Shown here: piece after piece, positions 46,731 to 56,106 of the stretch
How the letters are laid out: each line of letters begins with the position of its first letter
Numbering within the stretch: the first letter of the stretch is position 1
From: Chitinophagaceae bacterium
Lineage (GTDB): Bacteria; Bacteroidota; Bacteroidia; Chitinophagales; Chitinophagaceae
Assembly (NCBI GenBank): GCA_016721085.1
Contig: JADKJI010000003.1
Location: 62,001-126,000 of the forward strand
DNA: 64,000 bases
Direction of reading: 5' to 3'
Made by a program: the position numbers and the translations under genes
The notes under the pieces: model-generated
The model's database searches: none
What the model was told of the DNA's origin: nothing
The model's input: the letters and a program-made list of their open reading frames with translations, nothing else

Positions 46731-48025
46731 ATGAGAAGAAGAAATAAGAATGTTTTCAGTGCCCTTACGGTCTTACTACTTTTAAACAATGTACCTATTA
46801 GTGTTTCAGCACAAGACAGCAGCAAGCATATCAGTCTTTCTGAAGCAATTACGGCAACATTGAATAATAACAAGACCCTTCAACTTGCCAAACTGGATGA
46901 ATCGATCGCCGCTTCTAATTACAAACAAACAGAAGCCATCTTTTTGCCACAGGTTGGATTTTCTTACACTGCCTTTACGACCGATAACCCTCTCAATGCT
47001 TTCGGTTTTAAGCTTCAACAGAAATCAATTACGCAGAGCGATTTCAACCCTGCCCTGCTAAATAAGCCAGGCCAAACAAGCGATTTCTCTACAAAACTGG
47101 ATGTACAACAGCCCTTGCTGAATATGGAAATGCTCTACAAAAGAAAAGCAGCTTCCAAACAAACAGAACTCTACTTACAAAAAACACAACGGACTTATCG
47201 TATGAAGCTGTGAAAGTGCTAACAGAAGCATTACAAACAACGGAATCGGTATACAAATTCACTAACAATCAATTTAATCAAGGATTTATCCAAAAATCTG
47301 ATGTATTGAATGCTCAGGTACAAAAGATAACTGTTGAAAGTAATCTGTCGAAAGCCAACAATAACATACAAAATGCATCAGATTATCTGAGTTTATTGAT
47401 GGGTCAGCCACAAGGTATTCGTTACACAGCAGACCTCCCTTCAGAACCCAATAAATCAAATATTAGCGCTTCTCCTGGAATAGGTGCATCAAGAGCAGAT
47501 TTTGAAGCGATGCAGAAAGCCATAGAAGCATCCGGCTTAATGATTCAATCTGCCAAGACAAGCAGATATCCTAAGCTAAATGCCTTTGGATCTTATCAAT
47601 TCAATGATAACAGAATGTTCGGATTTGGTGCCAAATCATACTTTGCCGGAATCCAGTTAGCCTGGGACATATTTAAAGGAAACAGTACCAAAAACAGTAT
47701 TGCTACCCAGACTCTTGAGCGCACCAAAATGACTGAACAACTGGCACAAATGAAAGAGCAAAGCCAGTTGGAATTGAACAAGGCAATGCGAGACCTGCAA
47801 GATGCAAGTTTTGAAATAAAACAACTGCAACTTTCAATAGAACAAGCCACAGAAGCTTTACAGATATTAGAAAACAGGTATCGTCAGGGATTAGTAAACA
47901 CTACAGATGTATTACTTGCCACTACTCAAGTTTCCCAACTGAAATTCAAATTGGCCCAAGCTGCATTCAATTCAAATGTTACAAAAGCCTACATACAATT
48001 CTTAACAACATCAACTACCAAGTAA
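46731..48025 (+). pseudogene. TolC/CusC-like outer-membrane efflux protein, broken by internal deletion
   Basis: Outer-membrane channel of a tripartite efflux pump. The 5' frame from the ATG at 46731 has a signal peptide (FSALTVLLLLNNVPISVSAQ), then the OEP repeat (HISLSEAITATLNNNKTLQLAKLDESIAAS). It ends after LYLQKTQRTYRMKL. The 3' frame carries the rest, with AVKVLTEALQTTESVYKFTNNQF, LNAQVQKITVES, the second-repeat VDNR-like region, and LEQRYRQGL-type helix ends (ILENRYRQGLVNTTDVL). At about 47195-47215 roughly 15-20 residues expected between QKTQRT and SYEAVKVL are missing and the frame changes. So this looks like a small deletion, not one lost base. The pump genes downstream are intact. 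Confidence 0.85.
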
Positions 48026-48036
48026 ACAATATAACA

Positions 48037-49146
48037 ATGAGCATAAATATCAATTTAAGAACCACATCTTTCCTGCTGATAGGATTCGCATTAATTTCAG
48101 CTAGTTCCTGCAGTTCCGATAAAAAGGAAGAAACTGCCGTAAACAAGGATACACCCATTGTAGTATCTGTTGCCACTCCCGCTGGAAATAACCAGCAAGG
48201 TATATCTGTAAGTGGACAGGTCGAAGCTTCGCAAACAGCCAATATCAGCACAAGGATAATGGGATATATTACTATGTTGAAAGTAAAAGTTGGTGACCGG
48301 GTAAGCAAGGGACAGATAATAGCCACTATCAGCAATCAGGACATACTGGCAAAAAGGGCTCAAACGGATGCAATGATTACTGAAGCACAAGCTGCTGTAA
48401 CAAGTGCTCAAAAAGATTATGACCGATTCACAATTCTTTATAAACAACAAAGTGCAACAGCTAAAGAACTGGACAATGCCACTCTTCAATTCCATTCTGC
48501 ACAATCAAGATTGGAAGCTGCTAAGCAAATGCGCAATGAAGTAAGTGCAAGTTTAGGATACACTACACTTACCGCTCCTTTTTCAGGCATCATAACCCAG
48601 AAACTGGCAGATGCTGGAAGTATGGCTAATCCTGGAATGCCAATTGTTACCCTGGAGCAAACTGGCACCTACCAGGTAAGCGCTTCCGTTCCGGAAAATA
48701 GTATCAACCAAATTCATGTCAATACAGAAGCAATGGTATCCATAAAATCGTTGGATAAAACGTTCAAAGGATCCATATCACAAATAAACCCTTCGTCTCA
48801 ATATACAGGTGGACAATACATCATTAAAGTAAGTATCCCTGAAGAAGCAAAAAAGGGATTGTATGCAGGTATGTACGCAACAGTCTCTATAACATTAAAA
48901 CAATCGGAAGCGAATAACCCCGAGTATAACAAAATTCTTGTACCTGTTTCAAGCATTGAACATAAGGAACAACTTACAGGTCTTTATACAGTGGGAAGTA
49001 ATAATACTGCACTACTGCGTTGGGTACGCCTGGGAAAAACCTATGGTGATCAGGTAGAGGTGCTAAGTGGTCTTGAAAAAACAGAACAATTTGTAGTTGC
49101 GGCTGAAGGTAAACTGTATAACGGAGTCCCCGTAAAAATAAAATAA
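48037..49146 (+). CDS. RND efflux periplasmic adaptor (membrane-fusion protein), lipoprotein
   Basis: Links the inner-membrane RND pump to the outer-membrane channel. The 369 residues start with a lipoprotein signal (SFLLIGFALISASSCSSDKK). The lipoyl-like half motifs flank a helical hairpin: GYITMLKVKVGDRVSKGQIIATISNQDILAK first, then the coiled hairpin around 95-150, and LTAPFSGIITQKLADAGSMANPG. The beta-barrel domain (TYQVSASVPENSINQI) and membrane-proximal domain end the chain. It follows the TolC-like gene by 11 bp and precedes the pump gene by 50 bp. Confidence 0.94.
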   Translation: MSININLRTTSFLLIGFALISASSCSSDKKEETAVNKDTPIVVSVATPAGNNQQGISVSGQVEASQTANISTRIMGYITMLKVKVGDRVSKGQIIATISNQDILAKRAQTDAMITEAQAAVTSAQKDYDRFTILYKQQSATAKELDNATLQFHSAQSRLEAAKQMRNEVSASLGYTTLTAPFSGIITQKLADAGSMANPGMPIVTLEQTGTYQVSASVPENSINQIHVNTEAMVSIKSLDKTFKGSISQINPSSQYTGGQYIIKVSIPEEAKKGLYAGMYATVSITLKQSEANNPEYNKILVPVSSIEHKEQLTGLYTVGSNNTALLRWVRLGKTYGDQVEVLSGLEKTEQFVVAAEGKLYNGVPVKIK

Positions 49147-49196
49147 AGACCAGTCAAATATCAGGTTTAGGATTTTAAACGAATTAATTCAGAAAA

Positions 49197-52100
49197 ATGA
49201 AAAATGGTTTCTCAGGAAATATTGCAAAAGGATTCTTGCAGTCTAAACTAACGATACTGCTGATGATAGCCTTCTTGCTGATAGGCGGCTATAGCACTTT
49301 TTTGATACCCCGTGAAGAAGAGCCGCAGATAAAAGTACCAATGGCAGATATCTTCATCGGTTATCCGGGCACATCGCCGAAAGATGTTGAAACAAAAGTG
49401 GCTGCTCCACTTGAAAAAATCATCTCCAACATTAAAGGCGTGGAATACGTTTATTCCACATCAATGAAAGGTCAGGTGATGCTGATTGTTCAGTTTAAAG
49501 TTGGGGAAGATGTAGAACGCTCATTGGTAAAATTGTATAGTGAGTTGATGAAGAATATGGATAAGATGCCACAAGGCATCACACCTCCATTAATAAAAAC
49601 GAGAGCCATAGATGATGTACCTGTTCTGGGTCTTACACTATGGAGTGATAAATACGACGATTACCAATTAAAACAAATTGGTCAGGTACTAACTAATGAA
49701 GTAAAAAAAATACCAGACGTTTCTGATATCAATATAATAGGTGGAAGAAGCCGTGAAGTAAAAGTGCTCCTGGACAAAAACAAGATGGCTGAAAACCATG
49801 TGGACTTTCTTTCTATCAGTAAACAGATTCAAGGAAGTAATACACAAGTACAGTCTGGAAACCTTTTACAACAAGACACTAGTTTCTCTGTTGAAACTGG
49901 TAATTTTCTAAATACAGCAGAAGATGTTGCCAACCTGATTGTTGGTATCAACCAACAACAGCCCGTTTATCTGAAACAGGTAGCTAAAATAGAAGAAGGT
50001 CCTGAAACATCGAACCAGTATGTTTTATTCGGATATGGTGGAGCAGATACTTCAAAACTGAATTCTTTCAAATCCAATTACCCAGCAATTACATTAAGCG
50101 TCGCCAAAAAGAAAGGCGCTGATGCAATGAAACTATCCGAACAGATTGTTGCGAAAGTTGATCATCTGAAAAAGGAATTGATCCCTACTGATGTACAATT
50201 GACTGTAAGCAGGAACTACGGTGAAACGGCCTCAGATAAAGTGGCTGAATTATTATTCCATCTCTTCATCTCAATAGTTGTAGTAACCCTATTCGTAATG
50301 CTAGCCATGGGTTGGCGTGGTGGTCTGGTTGTTTTTCTTTCAGTGCCTGTAACATTTGCATTGACATTGTTCAGCTATTACTTCATGGATTACACCCTAA
50401 ATCGTATAACACTTTTCGCACTGGTATTTATTACTGGTATAGTGGTAGACGACTCCATCATTATAGCAGAGAATATGCACCGGCACTTCAAAATGAGGAA
50501 ACTTCCTCCCTTGCAGGCTGCAATCTATGCCATCAATGAAGTGGGTAATCCAACTATTCTCGCCACATTTACCGTGGTGGCGGCGGTATTACCGATGGCC
50601 TTCGTATCCGGAATGATGGGACCCTATATGAGTCCGATGCCGATTGGTGCATCCATTGCCATGATGCTATCATTGGTTGTTGCATTGACCCTTACCCCCT
50701 ATCTGGGTTATATTTTTCTTCGTGAAAAAGAAAAGAAATCTGGATCTCATGAAGAGAAAAAGCCACACAGGTTAGAAGAAACAGGTATTTACAAGATATA
50801 TAAGGCTTTCATCCATCCAATGCTTGAAACAAGGTGGAAGCGCTGGACATTCATCCTAAGTATTGTTGTGATACTTGTTGGATCCATGATGCTATTCTAT
50901 ACCAAGTCCGTTGCATTGAAAATGCTGCCTTTCGATAATAAGAATGAATTCCAGGTTGTGATAGACATGCCTGAAGGGACAACTTTGGAAAAAACACAGG
51001 CAGTCACAAAGGACATTGCAAGCTTTATTGCGGGACAAGCCCTTGTTGAAGACTACCAAGCCTATATTGGTACGTCTGCACCAATCAGCTTCAATGGACT
51101 GGTTCGCCATTATGATTTACGCAGAGGAGAAAATGTTGCAGACATTCAGGTGAACCTGATTGATAAAAAAGAACGCAGCATTCAAAGTCATGATATAGCC
51201 AAAAAAATGCGGGCGCCTATACAAGCAATAGCAAAAAAATATAATGCTAACGTAAAGATTGTAGAAGTACCACCAGGTCCTCCGGTACTTTCAACATTGG
51301 TTGCTGAAGTGTATGGTCCCGACTATAATGAACAGAAAAAAATTGGCCGTCAGTTAAAATCTATCTTCAACAAAACTGCCGATGTAGTGGATGTTGACTG
51401 GATGGTGGAAGATGAACAACCGGAATATCGTTTGGAAGTAGATAAGGAAAAAGCCATGCGCTATGGAATAGCATCGGCTCAAATCTCTGCCACTATCAAC
51501 GCAGCATTGTCTGGTATGCCAGTAGGCAATGTTTATGAACCAGCTTCTTATAACCAAACAGCAATAAAGCTTCAGCTTACTGATGCAGATAAAACAAGTA
51601 TTGATGATCTTCTAGATCTGAAAATAATCAATATGCAGGGCAGTAGTGTTCCTGTAAAAGATCTGGTAACAGTTAGCAAGACAGTTAAAGAGCAAAACAT
51701 ATATCGTAAAAATCAAAAAGAAGTAGTGTATGTATTGGCAGATATGTCGGGGGCTCTTGAAAGTCCTTCGTACGCCATTGCAAATATTTCTGATAGTCTT
51801 AAAAACCTGACAATTCCAAAAGGATATTCATTGGCAGAAGAATATACTCATCAACCTGAGCTGGAAGACAATTATACAGTGAAATGGGATGGGGAATGGC
51901 AAATAACTTTTGAAGTATTCAGGGATCTGGGTATTGCATTTGCGATAGTGATTCTGCTAATCTATATTCTGATTGTAGGTTGGTTCCAGAATTTCACAGT
52001 GCCTTTAGTAATGTTAGCCGCTATCCCTTTATCATTAGTGGGTATTGTATTAGGGCATTGGATGCTAGGTGCCTATTTCACAGCCACATCCATGATCGGA

Positions 52101-52409
52101 TTCATTGCCCTTGCTGGTGTAATGGTTAGGAACTCCGTATTGCTGATTGACTTCATCAATATCCGGTTAAGGGAAGATGTACCTCTTAAGCAAGCCATCA
52201 TAGAAGCAGGTGCGGTAAGAACGACTCCCATTCTACTTACAGCGGGTGCAGTAGCCCTTGGCGCTATCATCATCTTGTTTGATCCGATCTTCCAGGGATT
52301 AGCCATTTCATTGATGGGAGGAACCATCACATCCACTTTCCTGACCTTATTAGTAGTGCCTTTATTATATTATAAGATGATGCGCAAAAAATATCCCATT
52401 AAAAAATAA
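49197..52409 (+). CDS. RND-family efflux pump (AcrB/CzcA superfamily)
   Basis: Proton-driven inner-membrane exporter, 1070 residues with twelve membrane helices and two large periplasmic loops. Recognisable points: the N-terminal helix (LTILLMIAFLLIGGYSTFLIPREEEPQIKVP), the porter domain start (IFIGYPGTSPKDVETKVAAPLEKI), the helix-4 proton-relay aspartates in FITGIVVDDSIIIAENMHRHF, and the helix-10/11 segment MIGFIALAGVMVRNSVLLIDFI. An insert of charged residues sits after helix 6 (EKEKKSGSHEEKKPHR). Substrate cannot be told from sequence; both metal and organic-solute branches are near. The gene is intact. Confidence 0.94.
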   Translation: MKNGFSGNIAKGFLQSKLTILLMIAFLLIGGYSTFLIPREEEPQIKVPMADIFIGYPGTSPKDVETKVAAPLEKIISNIKGVEYVYSTSMKGQVMLIVQFKVGEDVERSLVKLYSELMKNMDKMPQGITPPLIKTRAIDDVPVLGLTLWSDKYDDYQLKQIGQVLTNEVKKIPDVSDINIIGGRSREVKVLLDKNKMAENHVDFLSISKQIQGSNTQVQSGNLLQQDTSFSVETGNFLNTAEDVANLIVGINQQQPVYLKQVAKIEEGPETSNQYVLFGYGGADTSKLNSFKSNYPAITLSVAKKKGADAMKLSEQIVAKVDHLKKELIPTDVQLTVSRNYGETASDKVAELLFHLFISIVVVTLFVMLAMGWRGGLVVFLSVPVTFALTLFSYYFMDYTLNRITLFALVFITGIVVDDSIIIAENMHRHFKMRKLPPLQAAIYAINEVGNPTILATFTVVAAVLPMAFVSGMMGPYMSPMPIGASIAMMLSLVVALTLTPYLGYIFLREKEKKSGSHEEKKPHRLEETGIYKIYKAFIHPMLETRWKRWTFILSIVVILVGSMMLFYTKSVALKMLPFDNKNEFQVVIDMPEGTTLEKTQAVTKDIASFIAGQALVEDYQAYIGTSAPISFNGLVRHYDLRRGENVADIQVNLIDKKERSIQSHDIAKKMRAPIQAIAKKYNANVKIVEVPPGPPVLSTLVAEVYGPDYNEQKKIGRQLKSIFNKTADVVDVDWMVEDEQPEYRLEVDKEKAMRYGIASAQISATINAALSGMPVGNVYEPASYNQTAIKLQLTDADKTSIDDLLDLKIINMQGSSVPVKDLVTVSKTVKEQNIYRKNQKEVVYVLADMSGALESPSYAIANISDSLKNLTIPKGYSLAEEYTHQPELEDNYTVKWDGEWQITFEVFRDLGIAFAIVILLIYILIVGWFQNFTVPLVMLAAIPLSLVGIVLGHWMLGAYFTATSMIGFIALAGVMVRNSVLLIDFINIRLREDVPLKQAIIEAGAVRTTPILLTAGAVALGAIIILFDPIFQGLAISLMGGTITSTFLTLLVVPLLYYKMMRKKYPIKK

Positions 52410-52419
52410 AACATAAAAC

Positions 52420-52728
52420 ATGAAATTCTTCATAGTAACCTGCCTGAAGGAATATCAGGAAGATGTAACAAAGATCTTCAAACAAGCCAGCATTCACGTA
52501 TTCAGCGCAACTGACGTGATAGGATTTAAAGATAACCAGTCGCATAACTTATTGGAAGAATGGTTTGCCAGTGGTGATGAAAAATTCGACTCTCTTATGT
52601 TGTTTAGTTTCACTTCAGCAGAAAATGCTGAAAACGGGTTAGCCCTAATTAAGAAGTACAATGAAGAAAGTGAAACCAACTTTCCGATAAGGGCATTTAT
52701 TGTACCTGTAGAAAAAGCTAGTTACTAA
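52420..52728 (+). CDS. Small conserved protein, PII-like by appearance, in RND operon
   Basis: A 102-residue soluble protein starting 10 bp after the pump gene. The alternating strand-helix pattern (KFFIVTCLKEYQEDVTKIFKQASIHVFSATDVIGF, then DSLMLFSFTSAENAENGLALIKKYNEESETNFPIRAFIVPVEKAS) suggests a ferredoxin-like alpha-beta fold. It resembles PII/CutA-type small regulators that accompany some metal RND pumps (compare DUF3240). That resemblance is my reading of pattern and context, not a detected match. A regulatory or ion-sensing role for the pump is inference. Confidence 0.75.
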   Translation: MKFFIVTCLKEYQEDVTKIFKQASIHVFSATDVIGFKDNQSHNLLEEWFASGDEKFDSLMLFSFTSAENAENGLALIKKYNEESETNFPIRAFIVPVEKASY

Positions 52729-52745
52729 TCTAAAAAAAATAAATC

Positions 52746-52931
52746 ATGAGAGAAAGAATTGTAAGAGCCGTTGCAGGAACATTAGTACTTACAAGCATAG
52801 TACTGGCATTCAATGTCAATATCAACTGGCTATATCTTGGGGTATTTGTAGGTGTCAACCTATTACAATCCTCCTTCACCAAATTTTGTCCATTAGAGAA
52901 AATATTGGATGCTGCCGGAATAAAAAAATAA
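52746..52931 (+). CDS. DUF2892 (YgaP-like) small membrane protein
   Basis: A 61-residue protein with two hydrophobic segments (AVAGTLVLTSIVLAFNVNINWLYLGVFVGVNLLQSSFT). It ends with the DUF2892 signature FTKFCPLEKILDAAGIKK, in which the cysteine-proline pair is conserved. DUF2892 proteins often accompany sulfur- or metal-handling genes. It begins 17 bp after the previous gene and a strong terminator follows, so it is the last member of the efflux operon. Confidence 0.88.
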   Translation: MRERIVRAVAGTLVLTSIVLAFNVNINWLYLGVFVGVNLLQSSFTKFCPLEKILDAAGIKK

Positions 52932-52948
52932 TGCCTTATTGAAAACCG

Positions 52949-52990
52949 ATCCCCCTGAAATCTTCTCAGATTTCAGGGGGATTTTATTTT
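52949..52990 (+). terminator. Strong intrinsic terminator of the efflux operon
   Basis: TCCCCCTGAAATCT (52950-52963) and AGATTTCAGGGGGA (52968-52981) form a perfect 14-bp stem with a TCTC loop, followed by TTTTATTTT. It lies 18 bp after the DUF2892 gene. Confidence 0.93.
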
Positions 52991-53076
52991 AAGCAATTCT
53001 TACAACACGACATTGTGATTATTACTAATTATTTCCTTTATGAGCGTACCTTTGCGTTATCTATTAAAATGGCTGT

Positions 53077-53964
53077 ATGGAATACATCGACTATTATAAA
53101 GTACTTGGAGTCGCTAAGACAGCTACCGAAGATGAAATCAAAAAAGCCTATCGGAAGCTCGCCAGGAAACACCATCCTGACCTGAATCCTACTGATAAGG
53201 AAGCGCACAAAAACTTCCAGCAACTCAATGAAGCAAACGAGGTTTTGAGCGATCCTGAGAAGAGAAAGAAATACGACCAGTATGGAAAGGATTGGGAACA
53301 TGCCGATCAGTTTGAAAAACAAAGACGTCAGTCACAATCACAATATAGGCGATCTGCCAGTCAGGAATATGGAGGTGATGATGATAGTGATTTTTCATCC
53401 TTCTTTGAATCCATATTCGGAGATGCAGGAAGAAGTCGCCAAACTAGATACAAAGGAAGAGATTATAATTCCGAACTGCATATTGGCTTACTCGATGCCA
53501 TGGAAACCCATCAGCAGAATCTAACTGTGAATGGAAAAAATATTCGCATCACCATTCCTGCTGGTATTGAGCATGGACAAGTTATAAAGCTGAAAGGGTA
53601 TGGAGCACCTGGATCTAATGGTGGGGCTGCTGGAGATTTATATCTGACCTTCAATATAGCTCCTCATCCAATCTTCAAACGCACGGGCAACGATTTATCA
53701 GCAACCATTCCCATTGATTTATATACTGCGGTTTTAGGGGGTGAAACAACCATCGATACCTTAAAGGGGAAAGTGAAACTCAAAGTGAGTCCAGAAACGC
53801 AGAATGGCACCAAAATTCGCTTGAAAGGAAAAGGTGTTCCTGTATATAAGAAAGAAGGTGAAACAGGTGATCTTTATATTACTTATGAAGTGAAATTGCC
53901 GAATAAACTTACGGATCAGGAAAAAAAGCTGTTTGAGGAATTGAGAAAACTAAGCAATCAATAG
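53077..53964 (+). CDS. DnaJ-family co-chaperone (CbpA-like)
   Basis: Stimulates DnaK and binds client proteins. The 295 residues begin with a J domain (about 3-68: YYKVLGVAKTATEDEIKKAYRKLARKHHPD, with the HPD tripeptide at 33-35, and KKYDQYGKDWEHADQF). A glutamine/serine-rich linker (FEKQRRQSQSQYRRSASQEYGGD) and the two C-terminal beta-rich substrate domains follow (PAGIEHGQVIKLKGYGAPG, PIFKRTGNDLSATIPIDLYTAVLGGE). There is no CxxCxGxG zinc domain, so it is the CbpA class, not DnaJ proper. It is a single gene, divergent in context from its neighbours. Confidence 0.93.
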   Translation: MEYIDYYKVLGVAKTATEDEIKKAYRKLARKHHPDLNPTDKEAHKNFQQLNEANEVLSDPEKRKKYDQYGKDWEHADQFEKQRRQSQSQYRRSASQEYGGDDDSDFSSFFESIFGDAGRSRQTRYKGRDYNSELHIGLLDAMETHQQNLTVNGKNIRITIPAGIEHGQVIKLKGYGAPGSNGGAAGDLYLTFNIAPHPIFKRTGNDLSATIPIDLYTAVLGGETTIDTLKGKVKLKVSPETQNGTKIRLKGKGVPVYKKEGETGDLYITYEVKLPNKLTDQEKKLFEELRKLSNQ

Positions 53965-54032
53965 CAAACAAACTTTAACCCTGGGTTAAATTAAGTTCAT
54001 TCAAAGAGTCCTTAACTAGCTTTCCAACCCAT

Positions 54033-54428
54033 TTATTCTATAGGCACCAAATGCTTATAGAAATATTCTTTAACAAAAGCATGCTTTTGATTTTCCGTCA
54101 TTCTATCAACTGATCTCGCTTCAACATTTACTTTATCAAAATGATGGTCTTCCTTCAATATATTGTATAATTCAGTTTTTGCATCAGTAGGACCGAAAAG
54201 CAATACTTCTTCATAATCTTTAATAGATGCAATAATCTCTTTATAGAACGCATGTGTTTCCCGCTGTTCTTTATTATGGGTAGTTTTGTTGCCTTTCTGC
54301 AGGGTCTCTCTTTTCTCTTCATTAGTAAATTCCGATACAATTATTTTAGAATCCATTTCACCACTTGTCAATTCCATCAATTGGGCGCTTGCATGATCCA
54401 TCCATACGGCGATACATTTTGCTTTCAT
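54033..54428 (-). CDS. Small conserved protein of unknown function, possibly eRF1-like
   Basis: A 131-residue soluble protein from the ATG at 54428 (KAKCIAVWMDHASAQLMEL). A basic, glutamine-rich middle (EKRETLQKGNKTTHNKEQRETH) separates two alpha-beta portions. The second (YKEIIASIKDYEEVLLFGPTDAKTELYNILKED, then HAFVKEYFYKHL) resembles the domain-3/L7Ae-like part of bacterial eRF1-related or dormancy-associated proteins. I put this forward only as an idea. No operon partner lies close by. Confidence 0.65.
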   Translation of the reverse strand: MKAKCIAVWMDHASAQLMELTSGEMDSKIIVSEFTNEEKRETLQKGNKTTHNKEQRETHAFYKEIIASIKDYEEVLLFGPTDAKTELYNILKEDHHFDKVNVEARSVDRMTENQKHAFVKEYFYKHLVPIE

Positions 54429-54647
54429 AATCATTCACTTTAAAAATTATCGAAAAAGGATTATTTCATTTCGAGATCGAAAAGAACTGTCTGATAACCA
54501 CAAAATTGAGCTTTAATCTTTCAAGGTTGTTACATAATTATTGCAACTAATTGCATAGTTCACAGAATGGTTGAATCATAATTGGCTATTCAGCTCAATT
54601 GTAATGATATATTGATATAAGGTTCAAGATAGTAATGAAAGTATTAT

Positions 54648-55193
54648 CTAAAATAAACAAATATTACAGAAATTATTTTGATACAACAAAGAAAAGATAA
54701 ACTTTGATAGTCTGGATGTTATAAGTTTTAATAAAGGCAATTCAGCCAGTTGCGCCACCCTTTCAGCGAGAGCCATCTCCTTCTTTACTAAATGCCCAAA
54801 CAAATAAGTTTTTATTGGGTGTTCTTTCCTAATATTTTCAACAGCTTCAAGGGTCATTTTACGGGCCAAACCCTTTTCCTCTGTATTCTTCCAAAACCAT
54901 AGCGGAACATAAGTAGATGGCATCAAAATTGCTTCAATTGGAGTAGTATAAAACAATTCCTTTTCAGAAATCTCTTTATTCAGAAAGAGTTTCATCAAAA
55001 CAGAAGTTGTTGGTAACACCAATATCCAAACCACCGGTCCATTGCCATCATCAAATTCTGAAACCGTTGATGGATGAATACGAAGGAGTCTTTCAATCAC
55101 TTTCTCATCCACATCCAATTGGTCAGGGTCCGATTTGGTATCGAATACCGATTCTGCCAATTGGATCATTCTTTCATAATTGCTTTCAGGCAT
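54648..55193 (-). CDS. Putative GNAT-like acyltransferase, apparently carrying compensating frameshifts
   Basis: The open frame gives 181 residues. Its start (MPESNYERMIQLAESVFDTK) and middle (HPSTVSEFDDGNGPVVWILVLPTTS) look like a conserved Bacteroidota hypothetical. Two internal stretches read as nonsense in the open frame but as family-like sequence in the neighbouring frame. Between about 54870 and 54925 the alternative is DAIYLCSAMVLEEYRGKG, a GNAT acetyl-CoA-loop-like motif. Between about 54770 and 54808 it is LFVWAFSKEGDG. So four single-base indels are implied, leaving the frame open overall. The last 25 residues are AT-rich and probably read beyond the true end. Confidence 0.6.
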   Translation of the reverse strand: MPESNYERMIQLAESVFDTKSDPDQLDVDEKVIERLLRIHPSTVSEFDDGNGPVVWILVLPTTSVLMKLFLNKEISEKELFYTTPIEAILMPSTYVPLWFWKNTEEKGLARKMTLEAVENIRKEHPIKTYLFGHLVKKEMALAERVAQLAELPLLKLITSRLSKFIFSLLYQNNFCNICLF

Positions 55194-55289
55194 CTTCCTA
55201 CAGCTTTAGTAAATACAATATTAGTGTATTAAAGATGGAGTCAATAATTAGAAAGAGGAGTTGTAAAAGGGGGAATATTGGGGTTGTGT

Positions 55290-55337
55290 GGTTGTATAAG
55301 GTCTCCAACCTTATAAGGTTGGAGACCTTTTACAACC
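55290..55337. repeat. Palindromic repeat, copy 1
   Basis: The arms GGTTGTATAAGGTCTCCAAC and GTTGGAGACCTTTTACAACC (with CTTATAAG between them) pair with one mismatch. Further copies are at 55502-55549 and 57391-57434. All are intergenic. Confidence 0.85.
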
Positions 55338-55387
55338 AAAACCGATAAAACTTAAAAACTAATTTTGTACAACCTCTATTTAAATAA

Positions 55388-55414
55388 AATAAGCCCCATT
55401 TGATGGGGCTTATT
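55388..55414. terminator. Perfect 12-bp hairpin AATAAGCCCCAT
   Basis: AATAAGCCCCAT, loop TTG, ATGGGGCTTATT. T-rich DNA follows on the plus side (ACTTTACTTTC). It could terminate in either direction; no gene end is adjacent. Confidence 0.6.
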
Positions 55415-55501
55415 ACTTTACTTTCAGTTCTTTACAAAAACAATACTGTTGGTACAAATAAAGTGACTGCAATTATATCAAACATCAGAAATTTATTATT
55501 T

Positions 55502-55549
55502 GGTTGTATAAGGTCTCCAACCTTATAAGGTTTGAGACCTTATACAACC
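55502..55549. repeat. Palindromic repeat, copy 2
   Basis: Near-identical to copy 1; the right arm has TTTGAGACC for GTTGGAGACC, and the outer arms now match exactly (GGTTGTATAAGG / CCTTATACAACC). Confidence 0.85.
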
Positions 55550-55657
55550 AAAACCTAGATTCTAATGAAAAAAACCGCAATGCACAAACTTCAATATCAA
55601 CACAATTTCCGTTTGGCATTACGGCTATTTTGAAGCAGGTATTTTTAGTAACTGAAA

Positions 55658-56106
55658 TTAGCCCTGCAATCTGAAGTAATAACTGTGATTTGTTAATTTC
55701 TCTCTTTTCGCACCACTTTTATTAACAGGTCTGTTTTGATTTGAAGCATTTGTTCTTACCTTCTCTATCTGCTTGTTTGTCATCATAACCCTTTTGTTAA
55801 ATTTACCCTGATTCAAATAGCGGCCACCATTCATGTCCAAACACTCTCCATCACGCAATTGGAGTTTTTGTTGATTTTGCAACTGGTATGATCCATCAGG
55901 ATTTACTGTAGTTCCATTTTTTAACTTAAAAAAGGCGTGGTTAACTTAGTTGAAACACCGGCATTAATTATAAGGCAACTGCCATCCTGCAACATAAGGT
56001 GATCTTCCTGATGAATACGATCTTTTATTTGAACTTTGTCTTGTGCTGTTACTACTATGCCTGACACTAATAGAAAGGATACAAGCATAAAAAAATACTT
56101 TTTCAT
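55658..56106 (-). pseudogene. DUF6799-like small exported protein, frameshifted
   Basis: Two frames together make one short gene. The 5' frame (start 56106) has a signal peptide (KKYFFMLVSFLLVSGIVVTAQ), then LMLQDGSCLIINAG, and ends after TTPFLS. The 3' frame continues with LKNGTTVNPDGSYQLQNQQK and LRDGECLDMNGG. The DG(S/T/E)C...NG pattern is what I associate with DUF6799 beta repeats. One more T in the T run at 55931-55936 (A run on the plus strand) would join TTPFF to KLKNGTTV. Function unknown. A basic Asn/Lys-rich tail follows. Confidence 0.6.

Larger units (their letters stand above)
55194..55657. other. 464-bp gene-free region with palindromes
   Basis: No gene supported. It contains two copies of a 48-50-bp palindrome (55290-55337 and 55502-55549) and a terminator-like hairpin between them (55388-55414). 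The remainder is AT-rich. Confidence 0.6.

Noticed and set aside
53974..53990. TTTAACCC-T-GGGTTAAA dyad after the DnaJ gene as a terminator
   Set aside because: The one-base loop cannot fold as an RNA hairpin without losing pairs and no T tract follows; too weak to list as a feature.
55388..55414. Possible integron attC site
   Set aside because: Only a simple 12-bp hairpin; no core sites and no integrase nearby.
55290..55549. Possible CRISPR array from repeated palindromes
   Set aside because: Only two copies here, at a spacing of about 212 bp, with no short regular spacers and no cas genes.
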